Assembly: GCF_014356525.2 (NCBI RefSeq)
Contig: NC_052507.1
Coordinates: 37,746,368-37,810,367, forward strand
Source of the DNA: Nilaparvata lugens
Lineage: Eukaryota; Arthropoda; Insecta; Hemiptera; Delphacidae
Length of the DNA stretch: 64,000 bases
Reading direction: 5' to 3'
Shown here one piece after another: positions 10,339-20,780 of this stretch. Numbering within the stretch: the stretch's first letter is position 1; every line of letters starts with the position of its first letter. The position numbers and the translations under genes are program-made. Below the pieces are notes generated by a model that made no database searches, was not told the DNA's origin, and saw only the letters and a list, made by a program, of their open reading frames with translations.

Positions 10339-10903
10339 ATGCTTGAATTTTTATAAAAAAAATGTGGTCAATGCAAGAATTTGTTGTGGTTGCTACTCTG
10401 GTATCACGAGTTATGTAAGACTTATAGCCATTACTATTGAGAATATGCAGATAATCTTGAACAGGAACACTAGTTGAATGTGTATTTATATTCATGTCTC
10501 CCGCCACACATACATTTATTCCATTAGGAATTTTACTGATTTCATTACTCAGACTATTTAAACATGAGCGCTTTTTGTCTCTATTAGGGCACTCTTTAAC
10601 ATCATGTCCTGTAGTGAAACAATGAGCACAGGTGTTTTGTGCTTGAGTGCAATGCTTACTGATATGTCCAATTTTTTGGCACTTGAAGCAACGAGAGACG
10701 GCAACATAGTCTCCAACTCGGCACACCCTCCAATCAATACCAATCCGCGATTTGTTAATAAATTCTTTTCTCAATCCACCAGTGCACTCCACTACCCAAT
10801 GCACGGTGTTTTTGTTTTTCAGTCCTATTTTGAAAATCGGCCTGGAGTTTTTCAAGAGATTTTCCCTACTCAATGACGATGACTCGAGATTTCTCTCAAA
10901 CAC
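10313..10903 (-). pseudogene. ORF1 zinc knuckles joined in frame to endonuclease tail
   Basis: This 196-codon frame shows two CCHC knuckles: C72-C75-H80-C85 (CFKCQKIGHISKHC) and C92-C95-H100-C105 (CAHCFTTGHDVKEC). They sit at the usual position near the C-terminus of a Gag-like ORF1. From about residue 120 the protein changes character and reads as the last third of an APE-type endonuclease: VCVAGDMNIN (the Asp-containing strand), then TRVATTTNSCIDHIFF. In an intact LINE these are in different ORFs separated by several hundred bases, so an internal deletion has fused them, still in frame. The frame shifts again at the end, and the EN tail continues as ITDNHYAVVVNL in the 10066-10338 frame. 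Confidence 0.8.
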
Positions 10904-11750
10904 ATTTCAGCAATTCAGCCAATTTCAGCCAATTCAGCTGCAGTTATATCTGCAGCGACGTGATACAGAATTATTCTTGGCAATTTGGATTGTGGCTCTC
11001 TTACCTTTATGTTTGGATGTTGTAGGACCTTATCACCTAGAACATTTTCTTTATTGGCCCTTGGGTGAAGCACTAACAGCACACCCCCACCTCGGACATC
11101 AACGGCTTTTTTAATGTTCAAATTTTGTTCACAGGTGATGTACTTCTTGATTGTTTCTCGAATTTTTCCGCTTTGTTCCTTTTCCGTTCCATTTATTTTT
11201 GCTGGCTTCAGGATGATAACATTCTCCTTGAGTCACAGCTTCTTGGTCCGGGGCGGAGACTCCCTGGCTGCAGCAGTGGAGGCGGCACTCGATGTAGAAG
11301 GTGCGGTCCTCTTCTTTGACAGTTGCACGGCCTCAGCAAATGAGATCGGCTTGTTGTGGCTTTTTGCGACTTCATTTGCTAGTTTATTTATACTCTGCTC
11401 CAGAGTGTGAATTTTTCCAAACATTTCCGCGTTGTTTTCTTGTATTTTTGCTTAACGTCTATTCTTTCGATACTGATGTTAAGTTCATTGCACACATTTA
11501 AAAACGAATCATAGTCCTCTCTGGAAACTTTTTTTTTCACGATAATTTCACTCCCCCATTTTAGAAATTTCTCTTGTATATTTTTAAGAGAACGTACCTC
11601 GAAACGTATTCCGCTATCGTTTTTACTTTCGGTGGCAATTTGGGAGGCATATTCATTCCATCCTTTTCCTCCTCTTCCTCGTATTGGAGCTGAGCGGATG
11701 GTGGTAATTTTGTTGGGATATTTATTGGCGAATGGATCATCTTAAGGCTG
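10904..11750 (-). pseudogene. LINE ORF1, N-terminal and middle part
   Basis: Three overlapping frames together read as one ORF1. Frame one (about 11397-11745) includes APIRGRGGKGWNEYASQ and a lysine-rich, probably helical stretch. Frame two (11233-11424) begins MFGKIHTLEQSINKLANEV and ends in a Ser/Ala/Pro-rich segment (PSTSSAASTAAARESPP). Frame three (10915-11121) contains VDVRGGGVLLVLHPRANKEN and KLPRIILYHV, a pattern typical of the RRM-like middle domain of insect LINE ORF1 proteins. Single-base indels near 11450 and 11230, and a stop after RTKKL, separate the frames. There is no good initiator Met: an in-frame TAA lies just upstream of the first frame, so the true start is lost or shifted. 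The product would be a nucleic-acid-binding chaperone-like protein if intact. It is clearly dead. Confidence 0.75.
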
Positions 11751-12399
11751 ATAGATCCAAAACACCATAATTTATTGATAGTTTGATAATTGTTATTTAA
11801 AGAAACAGAACCTAATTTTCAAAGACACCAATGTTCAAACGAAAGATTTGGTGACACACTTTTCACTCAGAAAAAACGTTGAGTAGTTTTCACTGTGAAA
11901 AACTGCTGAGTAGACTGCTGGTTGTTGGTGTTGACACAACTTGTTCCACTTTCACTTCTAATACTACTCTACAATAATTATTCGCTACGATCTGCACTCT
12001 ACGGAGGTCTGATTACGACTGAACGACTTACGTATGTACGATTGCTTCAGATCTTTCGTTATCCTTTCGTTGTACGACATTCTTCGATCTTATTCCACCT
12101 TTTTTTTAGGTACATTACCTTCAAAAAGGCACCTGGTTGTAGCGGAGCCGCTTGGGTAGTGTGGGTTCCTTACTTCACAAGAAAAACCAAACCTCATTGC
12201 ACCTATTCTCCCCCAGATTGAGAACCGCTTGTTGAATATTACTTCAATCTAAGGTATGCTACTTTAGTATTTCTGCTCTCATACCGCTATTTTGTGCTGC
12301 ATATCCCAAAAAGATTATTCAAGGGAAATGTCATTTTTCCCCCTGAGTGTAGACAGTATCATTAATCCACTCAATTATCACATTGTGTACAAATACTCA
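11751..12399. other. Flank between two LINE fragments
   Basis: This lies upstream of the LINE ORF1 and may hold its 5' UTR, but I cannot place a boundary. A local near-repeat, AAAAACGTTGAGTAGTTTTCAC / AAAAACTGCTGAGTAGAC (11873-11914, given here in part), is visible. A 99-codon plus frame (11922-12221) has no recognisable motif. Confidence 0.4.
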
Positions 12400-12823
12400 A
12401 CATGAGGAAAGCTTATACCCAAAAATGTCCCATTTCCAACTCATACTTAACTGTCCGAAGTGAAATGAAGGTATAATATTATGTTCTGCGGCTCTCTCCT
12501 GATTGTTGCCTGAGGAAGCGTGACTGTTACTACATTATCTAGGATCATGTGTGCCAAACATCTCTTCTCCACCTGCCAGAGAAACATGGATACTAAAAAA
12601 ATGTGTGCTCCACACTGTTTTCCTTTTTCGGGCAGTATTTGCAGTGGGAAGATTCCTTCTTACCCATCCAACACAGGTAAGACCTGAAGACCCCATGGCC
12701 AATCAAAAACTGGGAAAGGTAGAAATCTACCTCCCTATGACCCCTTTTTGTCCAAGTACTCATGCATGGAATAAACCTGATGTCCATATGCCACTTGTTT
12801 CCTCCTCCCACTGTTTCTGACAA
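12400..12823 (-). pseudogene. R1-like LINE ORF2 C-terminal fragment
   Basis: The minus frame 12593-12823 reads DIRFIPCMSTW, GHREVDFYLSQFLIGHGVF and SHCKYCPKKENSVEHTFF. This matches the conserved C-terminal block of R1-clade and related insect LINEs: a Trp/Arg-rich lead, 'GEVxFxxTQxLxGHGxFxxYL', then a Cys-x2-Cys...His zinc-binding motif. The reading continues degenerately to about 12400. It is isolated: no RT palm lies next to it. It is not obviously part of the element at 8949-11750, although the shared strand and short distance leave open a single rearranged element. Confidence 0.75.
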
Positions 12824-13899
12824 GAAGCCATAGACTCAGAGTGGCAGATTATTAAAGCAGCAGATCACTCGAAATATTCCACTTGCTATGAAGCTTCAAT
12901 TTCGTGAAATAAAAAGCTGGCATTGCCTCATCTATATAGCTTGGATGTTTTCTCTCTATTGTGCCTTGAAAATTTAGTAGATCTTTCACATCATTCATTT
13001 CCGTCGTATAATAATTATTATTCATCTCACTGTTTTCCTGTATCTTCCCAAAGGTCTTTTCCCACTTTCAATCCATATTAATTTTTATTCTTGAACTTAT
13101 CATGAACTTTCTTATATCCGAGTCTATTCTTGGATTATCTATGGATTATCTATGGTGAAATAAGTATAAGTGGAATATAAATGAATCAAATTTGGTATCA
13201 TACATCTCAATCTTTAGAGTTTTGGTGTAGAAAATAAAAAAAATAGTATAATTTTGCTTCCGAAGCAGAAAACGAATGGTTATCAAATTGTGATCCTCGC
13301 TACGATGATATAACCATTCACAGATACCTTTCTGTCTTATTACACTGAGTGATGATAACTAATTGCCGGTGTTGGATGTTGGCCGTTGAATGAAAGATTA
13401 AATTGAGTTCCGGGCAAGTGGCAATTAGCTGTTTCCTCACGAGATAAATGAACTCCAAGGTGATCAGCGCGCTTCCCAGCTTCCGCCATTTCTTGCGACT
13501 TGCAAAAGCCTTCTAGATTTATTGTGGTCTTCCTCTCGACACTTAACGAGGCCTTGCTAGAGAAGGATAGCTGGTTAAGAAACTAGGGTGGAAGAATGTG
13601 TTGAAGATACAGGGGGAGAAAAAAAGAAGGGAAGGTTAAGATAGTCCATAAGAATAAGTGGTCGACCCCTGACCATATGACCTGCTCAAGTCACCCATTC
13701 TCTCCGCCGAAGAATAATTGTTTTAATTATTTTATTAAGCTCGATGAGACTACTCTTTCGATGTTGCTGTTGTAATAGGAGATTTGGCTTTAATTTTCAA
13801 AATTGGCTGAATTCCAGGGAATGAAATCACTGAAAATTTTCATTTTGAATTCAACTCCGACACGTAGAAACAAACACACACTTCTCTTGCCTTTTCAGG
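12824..13899. other. Gene-free stretch
   Basis: AT-rich, with a GC-richer pocket at about 13400-13570 (AGCGCGCTTCCCAGCTTCC and following). I see no frame, splice-site pair or repeat that would support a gene. Confidence 0.5.
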
Positions 13900-14367
13900 A
13901 GAATTTGAAGAGGAAGAAGAAAAAGAAATGGGAATGATGAGAAGGAGAATAAACACTTGAAACAAAAAACACTAGAAATAAGAAAAATAGCGATGAGGAA
14001 ATGAGAGGAGACGAGAAACTGAGGGAAAGGAAAATAAATCTTAGAAATTAAAAAAGAACAAATCGATTAAAAATTATATAATGAATCCTCTCCCATGGAT
14101 GATGTAGAAATGACTAGTGAGATGATGGAGAAGCACGAAGAAGAGTACCCCGGAAAGAATGAAAAGTGGAAGCAGAGGACGAGGGCGATCTCTGAGACAA
14201 AATAGAAAGAAGAAAAGTGGAAAAGCGTCTCGTCGAACGTGCAGCAATTACAAAGGGGATTAGAAGGATTGAAAAAGATTTCGCTGCAGCAAAGGACTTG
14301 AAAGGAACGGAGATAGCAAATAAAGGCTGAATGCGGCGACATCCAAGCAACAAGAAAAGACAAGGGA
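13900..14367. repeat. Purine-rich tract
   Basis: The plus strand is A/G-rich (GAAGAGGAAGAAGAAAAAG and similar). The 144-codon minus frame at 14067-14501 is Phe/Ser-rich and runs into the palindromic element on its left edge as read on that strand, so I regard it as spurious. Confidence 0.6.
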
Positions 14368-14460
14368 TACAGTGAGATCCACTTAAAACCGTCAGCATTG
14401 GTTGAACGGGTTCCATTGGTGTTATCTGTAAGGAATACTGACAGTTTGAAGTGAAGTGCC
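14368..14460. mobile_element. Short palindromic element, family B copy 1
   Basis: The left arm starts TACAGTGAGATCCACTT and continues with ACCGTCAGCATTGG. The right arm carries ACTGACAGTTTGAAGTG, its imperfect inverse. The same arms recur at 32667-32759, where the ends are TACAGTGAGATCCACTT and GAGGTGAATCTCACTA. It has no coding capacity and is a MITE-sized fold-back element. Confidence 0.65.
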
Positions 14461-14871
14461 ACAGCCCACATGTGGGCCACGCTTGACAACGCCACTATCA
14501 AAGGCGGAGAATAGGTGTGCTAACAGGTATCTGATCGTGCAAGAAATGAAAGAACCACATTGTAATAGAAACAAAAAGACTCAATTTGAGTCTGCGGGGA
14601 TAGATGAGAATACACTTACTTGAGAAACTTGGAGAGAGAATGATTGAAAGCTAGGGAACAGCCAGTAGTCAGTGAGAGTGGGGAAGAGGTCCAAACTCAC
14701 TGTCAGTAGTAGTATGAGTTGACTATTCTTCAATATTTTCAACTATTGTTCAACGTTTGAGAAAGTGATATTCGATCTGTTGATTTGAAAATTTAGATTG
14801 TTTACTCATTGTATTGTCCCAAATTAATAGGCATGTGAGAAAAAAAATTATAATTCATTACGTTATCACAA
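14461..14871. other. Spacer between two inverted-repeat elements
   Basis: I see no gene or repeat here. Confidence 0.5.
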
Positions 14872-15673
14872 ATTGTATTAAGCCGGCCAGACATGCGTCA
14901 CATTCGGCAAGCATCGAATGTTCGGCGTTCGGCCAACTATTCGTCTTGCTATTTGCCGATTAACAAGCAGACATCTACACACATGCGTGGTCATGCGTGC
15001 GCCAAGCACTTGCTCCTTTTAGCAATAGCAAATATTCGTCAACTGAATGTCATCTACTGTCAACATGAATGTCGATGTTGATGATGCTCTTCTTGCGTAT
15101 CCTACTTTCATAGATAAACCAAACAAACACTATGTACCTCGGTCAATAATTGTATAGGGCATGAAAAGCCCTAGAACTTCAATTGATTTGAATGAATAGG
15201 CCTATTTGTAGAAATTTTAAAAACATTCAAAGAATACAGGTTACAATTCAGTAACCAGGACAGGACTGGTAATTATCTGGTTTTCATCAAGATTTGAATT
15301 TATTGCATGAGCTTCTTTATAATATCAAAAGTGATTTATATTAATGACTTAACGATCATTGTACAGACTGTAATAAAATAAAAATCTTATCTACAAATTA
15401 ACTTAACTTCAATGTAGATCCAAATTGAAAACAAACAACAAAATGATACAAGCACCAAGCCGAATGAGGGAATGTGGATGAGGGAAATTTAGCCTTTTGT
15501 CAAACATTAATCCACTTTGATGTGTGCAAATGACCGACACTGAACGGGAAACAATGAGCACGAATGTTCGCTGCTTGCGGAATAGACAAACATCCATTCA
15601 AACTTCTCGCGATTCGGCGAATCAATGCCCGGTGTCGCCGAATGCAGCATGTCTGGAGCCGGCTTTATACAAT
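14872..15673. mobile_element. 802-bp terminal-inverted-repeat element
   Basis: The left end reads ATTGTATTAAGCCGGCC, AGACATGCGTCACATTCGGC. The inverted right end reads ATTGTATAAAGCCGGCTCC, AGACATGCTGCATTCGGC. The inverted repeats extend, with gaps, over about 45 bases. ATTCGGC/GTTCGGC motifs recur inside both termini. The interior contains no transposase-like frame: the 62-63 codon frames at 14893-15081 and 15409-15698 are not similar to anything I know. Size and structure fit a non-autonomous DNA transposon. Confidence 0.7.
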
Positions 15674-15722
15674 GATTAACATGTAATTTACAATTCATAA
15701 CAAATATCAGTTAGGTACAATA

Positions 15723-16032
15723 GATAAATAAATAAGTGAATATGCTTTATTGACATTCTTTACTGAAGAAAAGCCTCTCATACGAGGTAAATAATAGTTG
15801 GCAAAATTACAATTCCTATTTACATACAGCTTGCTATAGCTTGTCGATTATCTTCTTCGATGTTTCTCTATCACTGGCTGTGGTAAGCCACATGTCTCCC
15901 ACGCGCTGTGCCATCTCGTCCCTCCATCGATAAGCTGAGCGTCCCCTTCCTCTGGTACAGTCACGCGGTATTCACTCAGTGCAAATCTTCGCCCACCGCT
16001 CTGCTGACATTCTTGACACGTGGCCAGCCGTT
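15723..16032 (-). pseudogene. RTE-like LINE ORF2 C-terminus with 3' UTR
   Basis: On the minus strand, 16030 to 15834 reads AGHVSRMSAERWAKICTE, a stop, IPRDCTRGRGRSAYRWRD, EMAQRVGDMWLTTASDRE and a final stop. This is the familiar ORF2 tail of RTE-like and related LINEs: 'GHVxRMxxxRWxK', a basic 'RGRP..RW.D' block, then 'W...A.DR'. The single internal TGA falls where Trp is usual. Downstream is a short 3' UTR with AATAAAG at about 15747-15753 and an A/T-rich tail TTATTTATTTATC ending at about 15723. The 5' end is truncated at about 16032. Its tail lies 50 bases from the right end of the TIR element. Confidence 0.75.
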
Positions 16033-16971
16033 TAATCAGTTACAGTATGATTATCAATTTAAAAGTAATGGCTCACACTGATAAACACTACATTATCCCC
16101 TTCATGCATTTATCCATTGGGCTGTGAAAAATTTTTCAATGGAACAAATAAATGTTATAGACAAATGATGCCTACTAAGAATAAAATTTATATTTTCTAA
16201 ACATATGAAAATTTTTATCAACGTTCTTAATGTGCGATAATTCAATGTTGAATTTGTTCCATTGAATGTTATGAAGTATGGATATCATCATCTTCATCTT
16301 CACTTCAGGGATTACTGAACCTGTTCCGGTACCCATATGTTGATTATTCATCTCTACATTCATCAATGATGTATGTATGTGAATGTATTTGAAGGAATTG
16401 GAGGATATAGAACCAATTTGCGAGATAAGAGGACACAGAGAGGATAGTTACAACGAATAATTATAACGAATCCACGTGGCGGCTGGTGATTGAAAATACT
16501 GGGGGTTGCTGTTTTTATAATATAATCTTCAATAACTGGTACCTTAATTGACACGCGGCTGATGTGTGGGGAGGGGTGTGAGAGATTAACCTAATGATTA
16601 AAACAAATATTTATTCAATTTCTGATTCTATCTTTACACAGCAATAAAAGCCCATCCAAACAAAGCATTCTCCAAGTGAAACCATGGCGTAATTGGCAGC
16701 TGAGAATTTTCAACTCTGATAAAGATAAACAATGTAATTTTTTACAAAATGATAAATAATTATTTCATATTTCATGTTTCTTAGACAAATGGAGATTGCA
16801 TACTACGACACAAAAATGATTCAGGACAGTCCATTTTTATTGGACCTACTTGTTTTGTTTCGAAAATATCAAAACAATTGAACATGATATTTATTATAAT
16901 TTTATTTTATCATGATGATAAATTATTACGTCATGCTATTGGGGCTGATATAATATTATGATACTAGTAGG
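16033..16971. other. Gene-free AT-rich stretch
   Basis: Small open frames of about 63 codons occur on the minus strand without recognisable content. No repeat that I can match within the window. Confidence 0.5.
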
Positions 16972-17201
16972 TAACCCGTGATTCGCAAGGGTCTATTTTT
17001 AAACTGCAAAATGAAAACTTGACGTAATAAAAAATTCGAAATTTGAAAATAGGCCTATAACCATCCTCGGTTAATGAAGAATCTTTATGCAAATTTTCAA
17101 ATCAATCAGTCCAGTAGTTCAGACGTGATGATGTGTCAAACATGATTTTCTCATATCACGTACGTGTATGACCCAGCTCTTTCCATTATTATAGTCTAAT
17201 A
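16972..17201 (+). repeat. Short interspersed repeat, copy A
   Basis: This begins with a hairpin-like ACCCGTGATTCGCAAGGGT. It continues through GAAAACTTGACGTAAT, TAACCATCCTCGGTTAAT and TTCAGACGTGATGATG, and ends in ATTATTATAGTCTAATAG. The same string of motifs, in the same order, occurs at 18515-18716. The structure (G/C head hairpin, ~200-bp body, TATAG-type end) is that of a non-autonomous retroelement. The 81-codon minus frame over it is a shadow. Confidence 0.75.
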
Positions 17202-18514
17202 GTAGGAGATATTTATAACCAATACCCGGAGGAATTATTAACACTACCCCACACTTGACATCATTTGTAACGGTGGGAGGCCAGGGGGACTTGGGGGACT
17301 TTGTTAGCCCCACATTTTGTAAGAAAGGAAATATATAATAACTGCTCTCAAAATCTCTACTCAACTATTAACCTGTTTGAACTATTTGAATCCACGGTTG
17401 GGAGCTTTGGATGGATTCGTTCATGCAAATGCCAAGATCTTCAGTATTGTTCAACAATACCTGTTTTAGCAACAAGTAACTTATCACGAGCCAGGAACGT
17501 GAAATAAAAGATTTTGAAGAATTGCTACTGACATTAATTTATTAGTTGCATTCAAACAATTCAATAATTATGAATATTTAGATAAGAATTCGATATTTAG
17601 ATAAAAATTTGCTAACTCACTCTACAAAAAATTCAGGGCCTCGGTCAATTTATGTGGTCAATCTATTTGAGCAATCTATTTGGTCAATCTATTTAATTCT
17701 AAAATAATTGTGGCACTCACCATGGAATCTAACATTTAACAAATAAATCGGCACTCACAATCACTCACGTTTACATTTTAACTACGGTACTATTTTTCAA
17801 ACTACATGCTTTTAAATTATACAAAATAAAAATAATAATGTTTTCCTTCTAAATAGGCCGAAGCCTAGTTTAGAGGCCGAGACAAGTTCTATGACTACAT
17901 TTCTCGCGGTGACGACTCGATTAGAACTGCCGCTCTTCCACTCAAATTTTCCGATTTGCAAGAAAACACGTGGAGCGCCCGGCCTAATTTCAGGTTAAAA
18001 CGTCGTGAGGTCGCACGGTTCAAATACATTTCTAAATACGTTTGCATTAATTTCATTACGAAATCCAAGCCAGCACTATGGAAACTCTAGAAGACTGCAG
18101 AAATTTGGATGGATAAGAAGCAAGTAAGCAAATATTCTATGGCAACATAAAATTAAGGTGCTTATTTTGTGCATGAATAGATTCTTTAACAATCAAAAAC
18201 AAGGTTCACTAGAGATCATGTTGGGAAAATTTAGTTCAATTTTGATCAGTTCAACAACCTGAAAGAAAGACACGAAAAAATTCAAACCTCTCAATATTCC
18301 CCATATTACAATAGTAAAGATGATGGATATATGAATGATTTATCAGTATCTTTGAATGAGAATAACTTTGGAACGGTTTGAGGAATCCGTGCGGTTTTGA
18401 TGCGACAGAAAATCAGTTATTTTTATTCGAATAAGATCCCCAATCATACCTATCATCTAGTGTCCCTTTTAAAAGAAATGTTCAGCTGCTTCTATACAAC
18501 AACTGGAAGCATGA
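17202..18514. other. Spacer between two copies of one repeat
   Basis: AT-rich apart from a GC-rich pocket at about 17855-18015 (GGCCGAAGCCTAG, TTTCTCGCGGTGACGACTCG, GGAGCGCCCGGCC). The pocket ends near a B-box-like CGGTTCAAATAC at about 18017. I cannot assign it. No gene is seen. Confidence 0.45.
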
Positions 18515-18716
18515 CAAATTGAAAACTTGACGTAATGAAATCCTGAAGAATTGAAAATAGGCATAAATAACCATCCTCGGTTAATTAAGAATCTATTTGC
18601 AAAATTTCAAATTAATCAGTTGAGTAGGCCTATATTTCAGACGTGATGATGCGTCAAACATAATTCCCTATTCCTTACGTGTATAAGCTAATTCTTTCCT
18701 TTATTATAGTATAGAA
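18515..18716 (+). repeat. Short interspersed repeat, copy B
   Basis: This aligns by eye with 17010-17201: GAAAACTTGACGTAAT, AACCATCCTCGGTTAAT, AAGAATCT, TTCAGACGTGATGATG, GTCAAACAT, ACGTGTAT and a TTATTATAGTATAG end. The head hairpin of copy A is missing, so it is 5' truncated. Both copies have the same orientation. Confidence 0.75.
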
Positions 18717-19125
18717 AACTGAAGAATACATTATACTTGAAAACCTCACAGAATCATATTGATTTTTCCAATACATCAATAAATTTTAGTTCGATTAGGA
18801 TCCTCCTCAATTTGAATCAGGCAGCCTTTTGTTTTCCCAATTCCAAACAAAATACCTAAAATACTTGTTTCACTGGGAATTCGTGTCTGATAGTACATTA
18901 TAACTGAAGAATATAAATTATTACTTATTTTATTGTGATCTATCCATTTTTTCTTATGAAATTCAATGATAGGCCTACAGCATGAAGACTATGTCCAATT
19001 CATTTGTACTGGTGGTAGAATTTTACATTAAAAATGATTATTTGATAAAATCCAAGTTCAATTGTAATGAAAACAAATTCCTTCAAAAAATAATTGATGA
19101 TACGTTTCGAGGGAAAAAATTAAGA

Positions 19126-19210
19126 ATAAAAAAATTGGGAAGCATTGGGATTGGAACCGAGGAACCATCACTCCGTAAGCTAGGTTTTACTGCTGCGCTA
19201 CACGGCCGTT
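19126..19210 (-). repeat. tRNA-derived SINE head with A and B boxes
   Basis: The minus strand reads GCCGTGTAGCGCAGCAGT (a good A box), then about 30 bases further GGTTCCTCGGTTCCAATCCC (B box GGTTCCAATCC, close to GGTTCGANTCC). The spacing fits an internal Pol III promoter. The sequence around it does not fold into a complete tRNA. An A/T-rich body (18970-19125) follows on its downstream side. A tRNA-derived SINE is more likely than a tRNA pseudogene. Confidence 0.6.
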
Positions 19211-19299
19211 CGAAAATGATAGTCTTGTAACAGCATTATAACCTCCTCATAAAAAACACACTTTGGGCTGCAACAATGTAGCCTATGGAACTTCATGTA

Positions 19300-19546
19300 C
19301 GGTAGCATAGATGAATTTGAACATTAATTCTGATTAATCTAGAAGGAAAATTGAAATTTGGGCTTCCAGGTGCACGAGATTGGTATTTTTAGAATCTATG
19401 TTCAAAATTTAGAGATAAGAATTATTCCCGTTTTTCCGGTATCCACAAGTTGACATGTTTTGATGCGAACAAACGAACAAACGAACACACGAACACACGA
19501 ACAAACGAACAAACACAACCCTACTCTCTCTCATTATATAGATAGC
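19300..19546 (+). repeat. Retroelement-like repeat with (GAACAAAC)n and TATAGATAG end
   Basis: A non-coding body includes CCGGTATCCACAAGTTGACA. It leads into a short array of GAACAAAC / GAACACAC units (about 19468-19518) and ends CATTATATAGATAG at about 19546. Ends of the type TATATAGAT also close the repeats at 17201, 18716 and 51431, which suggests a shared retroposition machinery. That link is inference. Confidence 0.5.
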
Positions 19547-20449
19547 CCCATTACATCAAAAGATTATAATACTCATGGGAGAGCAGTTAACAGACTTTCA
19601 CATTCATCAGAGTCTGGTACGGGGTAATTACACATCCAGAGTGGTATGGACTGCTAGCGCCTCAAGCGGATGGTTGCAGAAAAATTGCCACCACATTGGT
19701 CTTATGGGCTCGAGTAGAAAAATATATCACACTACAAATATACATAGTAATAGTGCGCGTACATGAGTTTGGTTGCAGGAGGATTGCAACCTCCAATGCT
19801 ATATTCAATATTCAGTTCCACCGCAGCGTCTGATTTCGCGTGAACTGTGTTCACGTTCTACAGTTTGCTGCTTCTATTATATAGGATTATGATGAAATTG
19901 TGAAGCTAATATCAGTAATTGAGATAATAATAGAGCTCACTTATAAATTCAGTCACTTCATTTACTCCTAGAAAATAATTCATTTATTATCATCTAAATG
20001 AAGGGGGTTATGCAACCATGCAACCTTAACACGAGCCGCCACTGACGAATCCCATAGTTTGTCTCTCTTCATGATTGTCAAAGAAATGAATATTATGTGA
20101 TTGATCGGATAAGAAAATTTTGAATAAAGAGATTGTTATAGTACTCGAAGAATACGTAGAATAGTGATTAAAATAATATGGTAAATAATATGATGGTGAA
20201 TACGAAGCTATGGTAGCTGGTGAATACGAATGCGAACAGATACACTCAGAGAGAGGAGATATCAATCAGGAACGGATTCAACCTCTGATGAGAGATGCTG
20301 TCCGATGGAAGATAAAATCCTCTGTCATAACAGAGACAACACATATCAACGCTCAACCCTCCCCCACCAACTATTCACTCACACCCCACACGGCGTAGAG
20401 ATAAAGTTACACCACGACGCTACTCAATAATAATAACTTGTGTGTTTTT
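19547..20449. other. Gene-free stretch
   Basis: No frame or repeat that I can support. Confidence 0.5.
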
Positions 20450-20780
20450 CAGCGGTAGACGGCTCCCCAGATTTCTTCTCTGAGACACGTCGAGGAGTCA
20501 TCGTATTTTTCTTCCTCTTCACCTTATGCTTATCCTCTTTCTATTTCTTCTTCTTCTTTAACTTTTTCTTCTCCTCCTTCTTCAACTTCTTCTTCCTCTT
20601 CGCTATCTTTCTCCTCCATTCGTCGTCTTCGGTTGCTGAGTTGAGTCGCTTGGCGCCAGTTTATTTTGATAGTAGCGCGTGCACGCCGCCTCTCTCGCTC
20701 ACCTACACTTCCTTTTCTACAATTTCTCCATCTTTCTCTGTTCTCTTCCTCCTTCTGGTAGCCTTCCAACATTTGAGCAT
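20450..20780. repeat. Pyrimidine-rich tract
   Basis: The plus strand is T/C-rich (CTTCTTCTTCTTTAAC and similar). It generates a 150-codon Phe/Ser-rich plus frame (20440-20892) and an 85-codon Glu/Arg-rich minus frame, both composition artefacts. Near 20665-20700 a short GC-rich spot (GCGCGTGCACGCCGCC) interrupts it. Confidence 0.6.

Larger units (their letters stand above)
8949..11750 (-). mobile_element. Decayed non-LTR retrotransposon, internally deleted
   Basis: Reading from right to left, recognisable pieces appear in the expected LINE order: ORF1 N-terminal region (11425-11745), ORF1 middle (10915-11424), paired CCHC zinc knuckles (10589-10690), the end of an endonuclease domain (about 10280-10555), a linker with the usual 'PWISEGI..SIITRDK' type sequence (about 9860-10060) and reverse transcriptase fingers and palm (8949-9847). 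Frameshifts and stops break it throughout. Most of the endonuclease is missing between the zinc knuckles and the last third of EN. The RT stops before its YADD motif. The combination of a zinc-knuckle ORF1 with an APE-type EN and this RT fits the Jockey/I-type LINEs of insects; I cannot assign the clade more finely. Confidence 0.85.

Noticed and set aside
10752..11410. Plus-strand frames of 98-120 codons
   Set aside because: Antisense shadows of the zinc-knuckle ORF1 on the minus strand.
14067..14501. 144-codon minus frame
   Set aside because: It crosses a palindromic element and a purine-rich tract; residues mirror the base bias.
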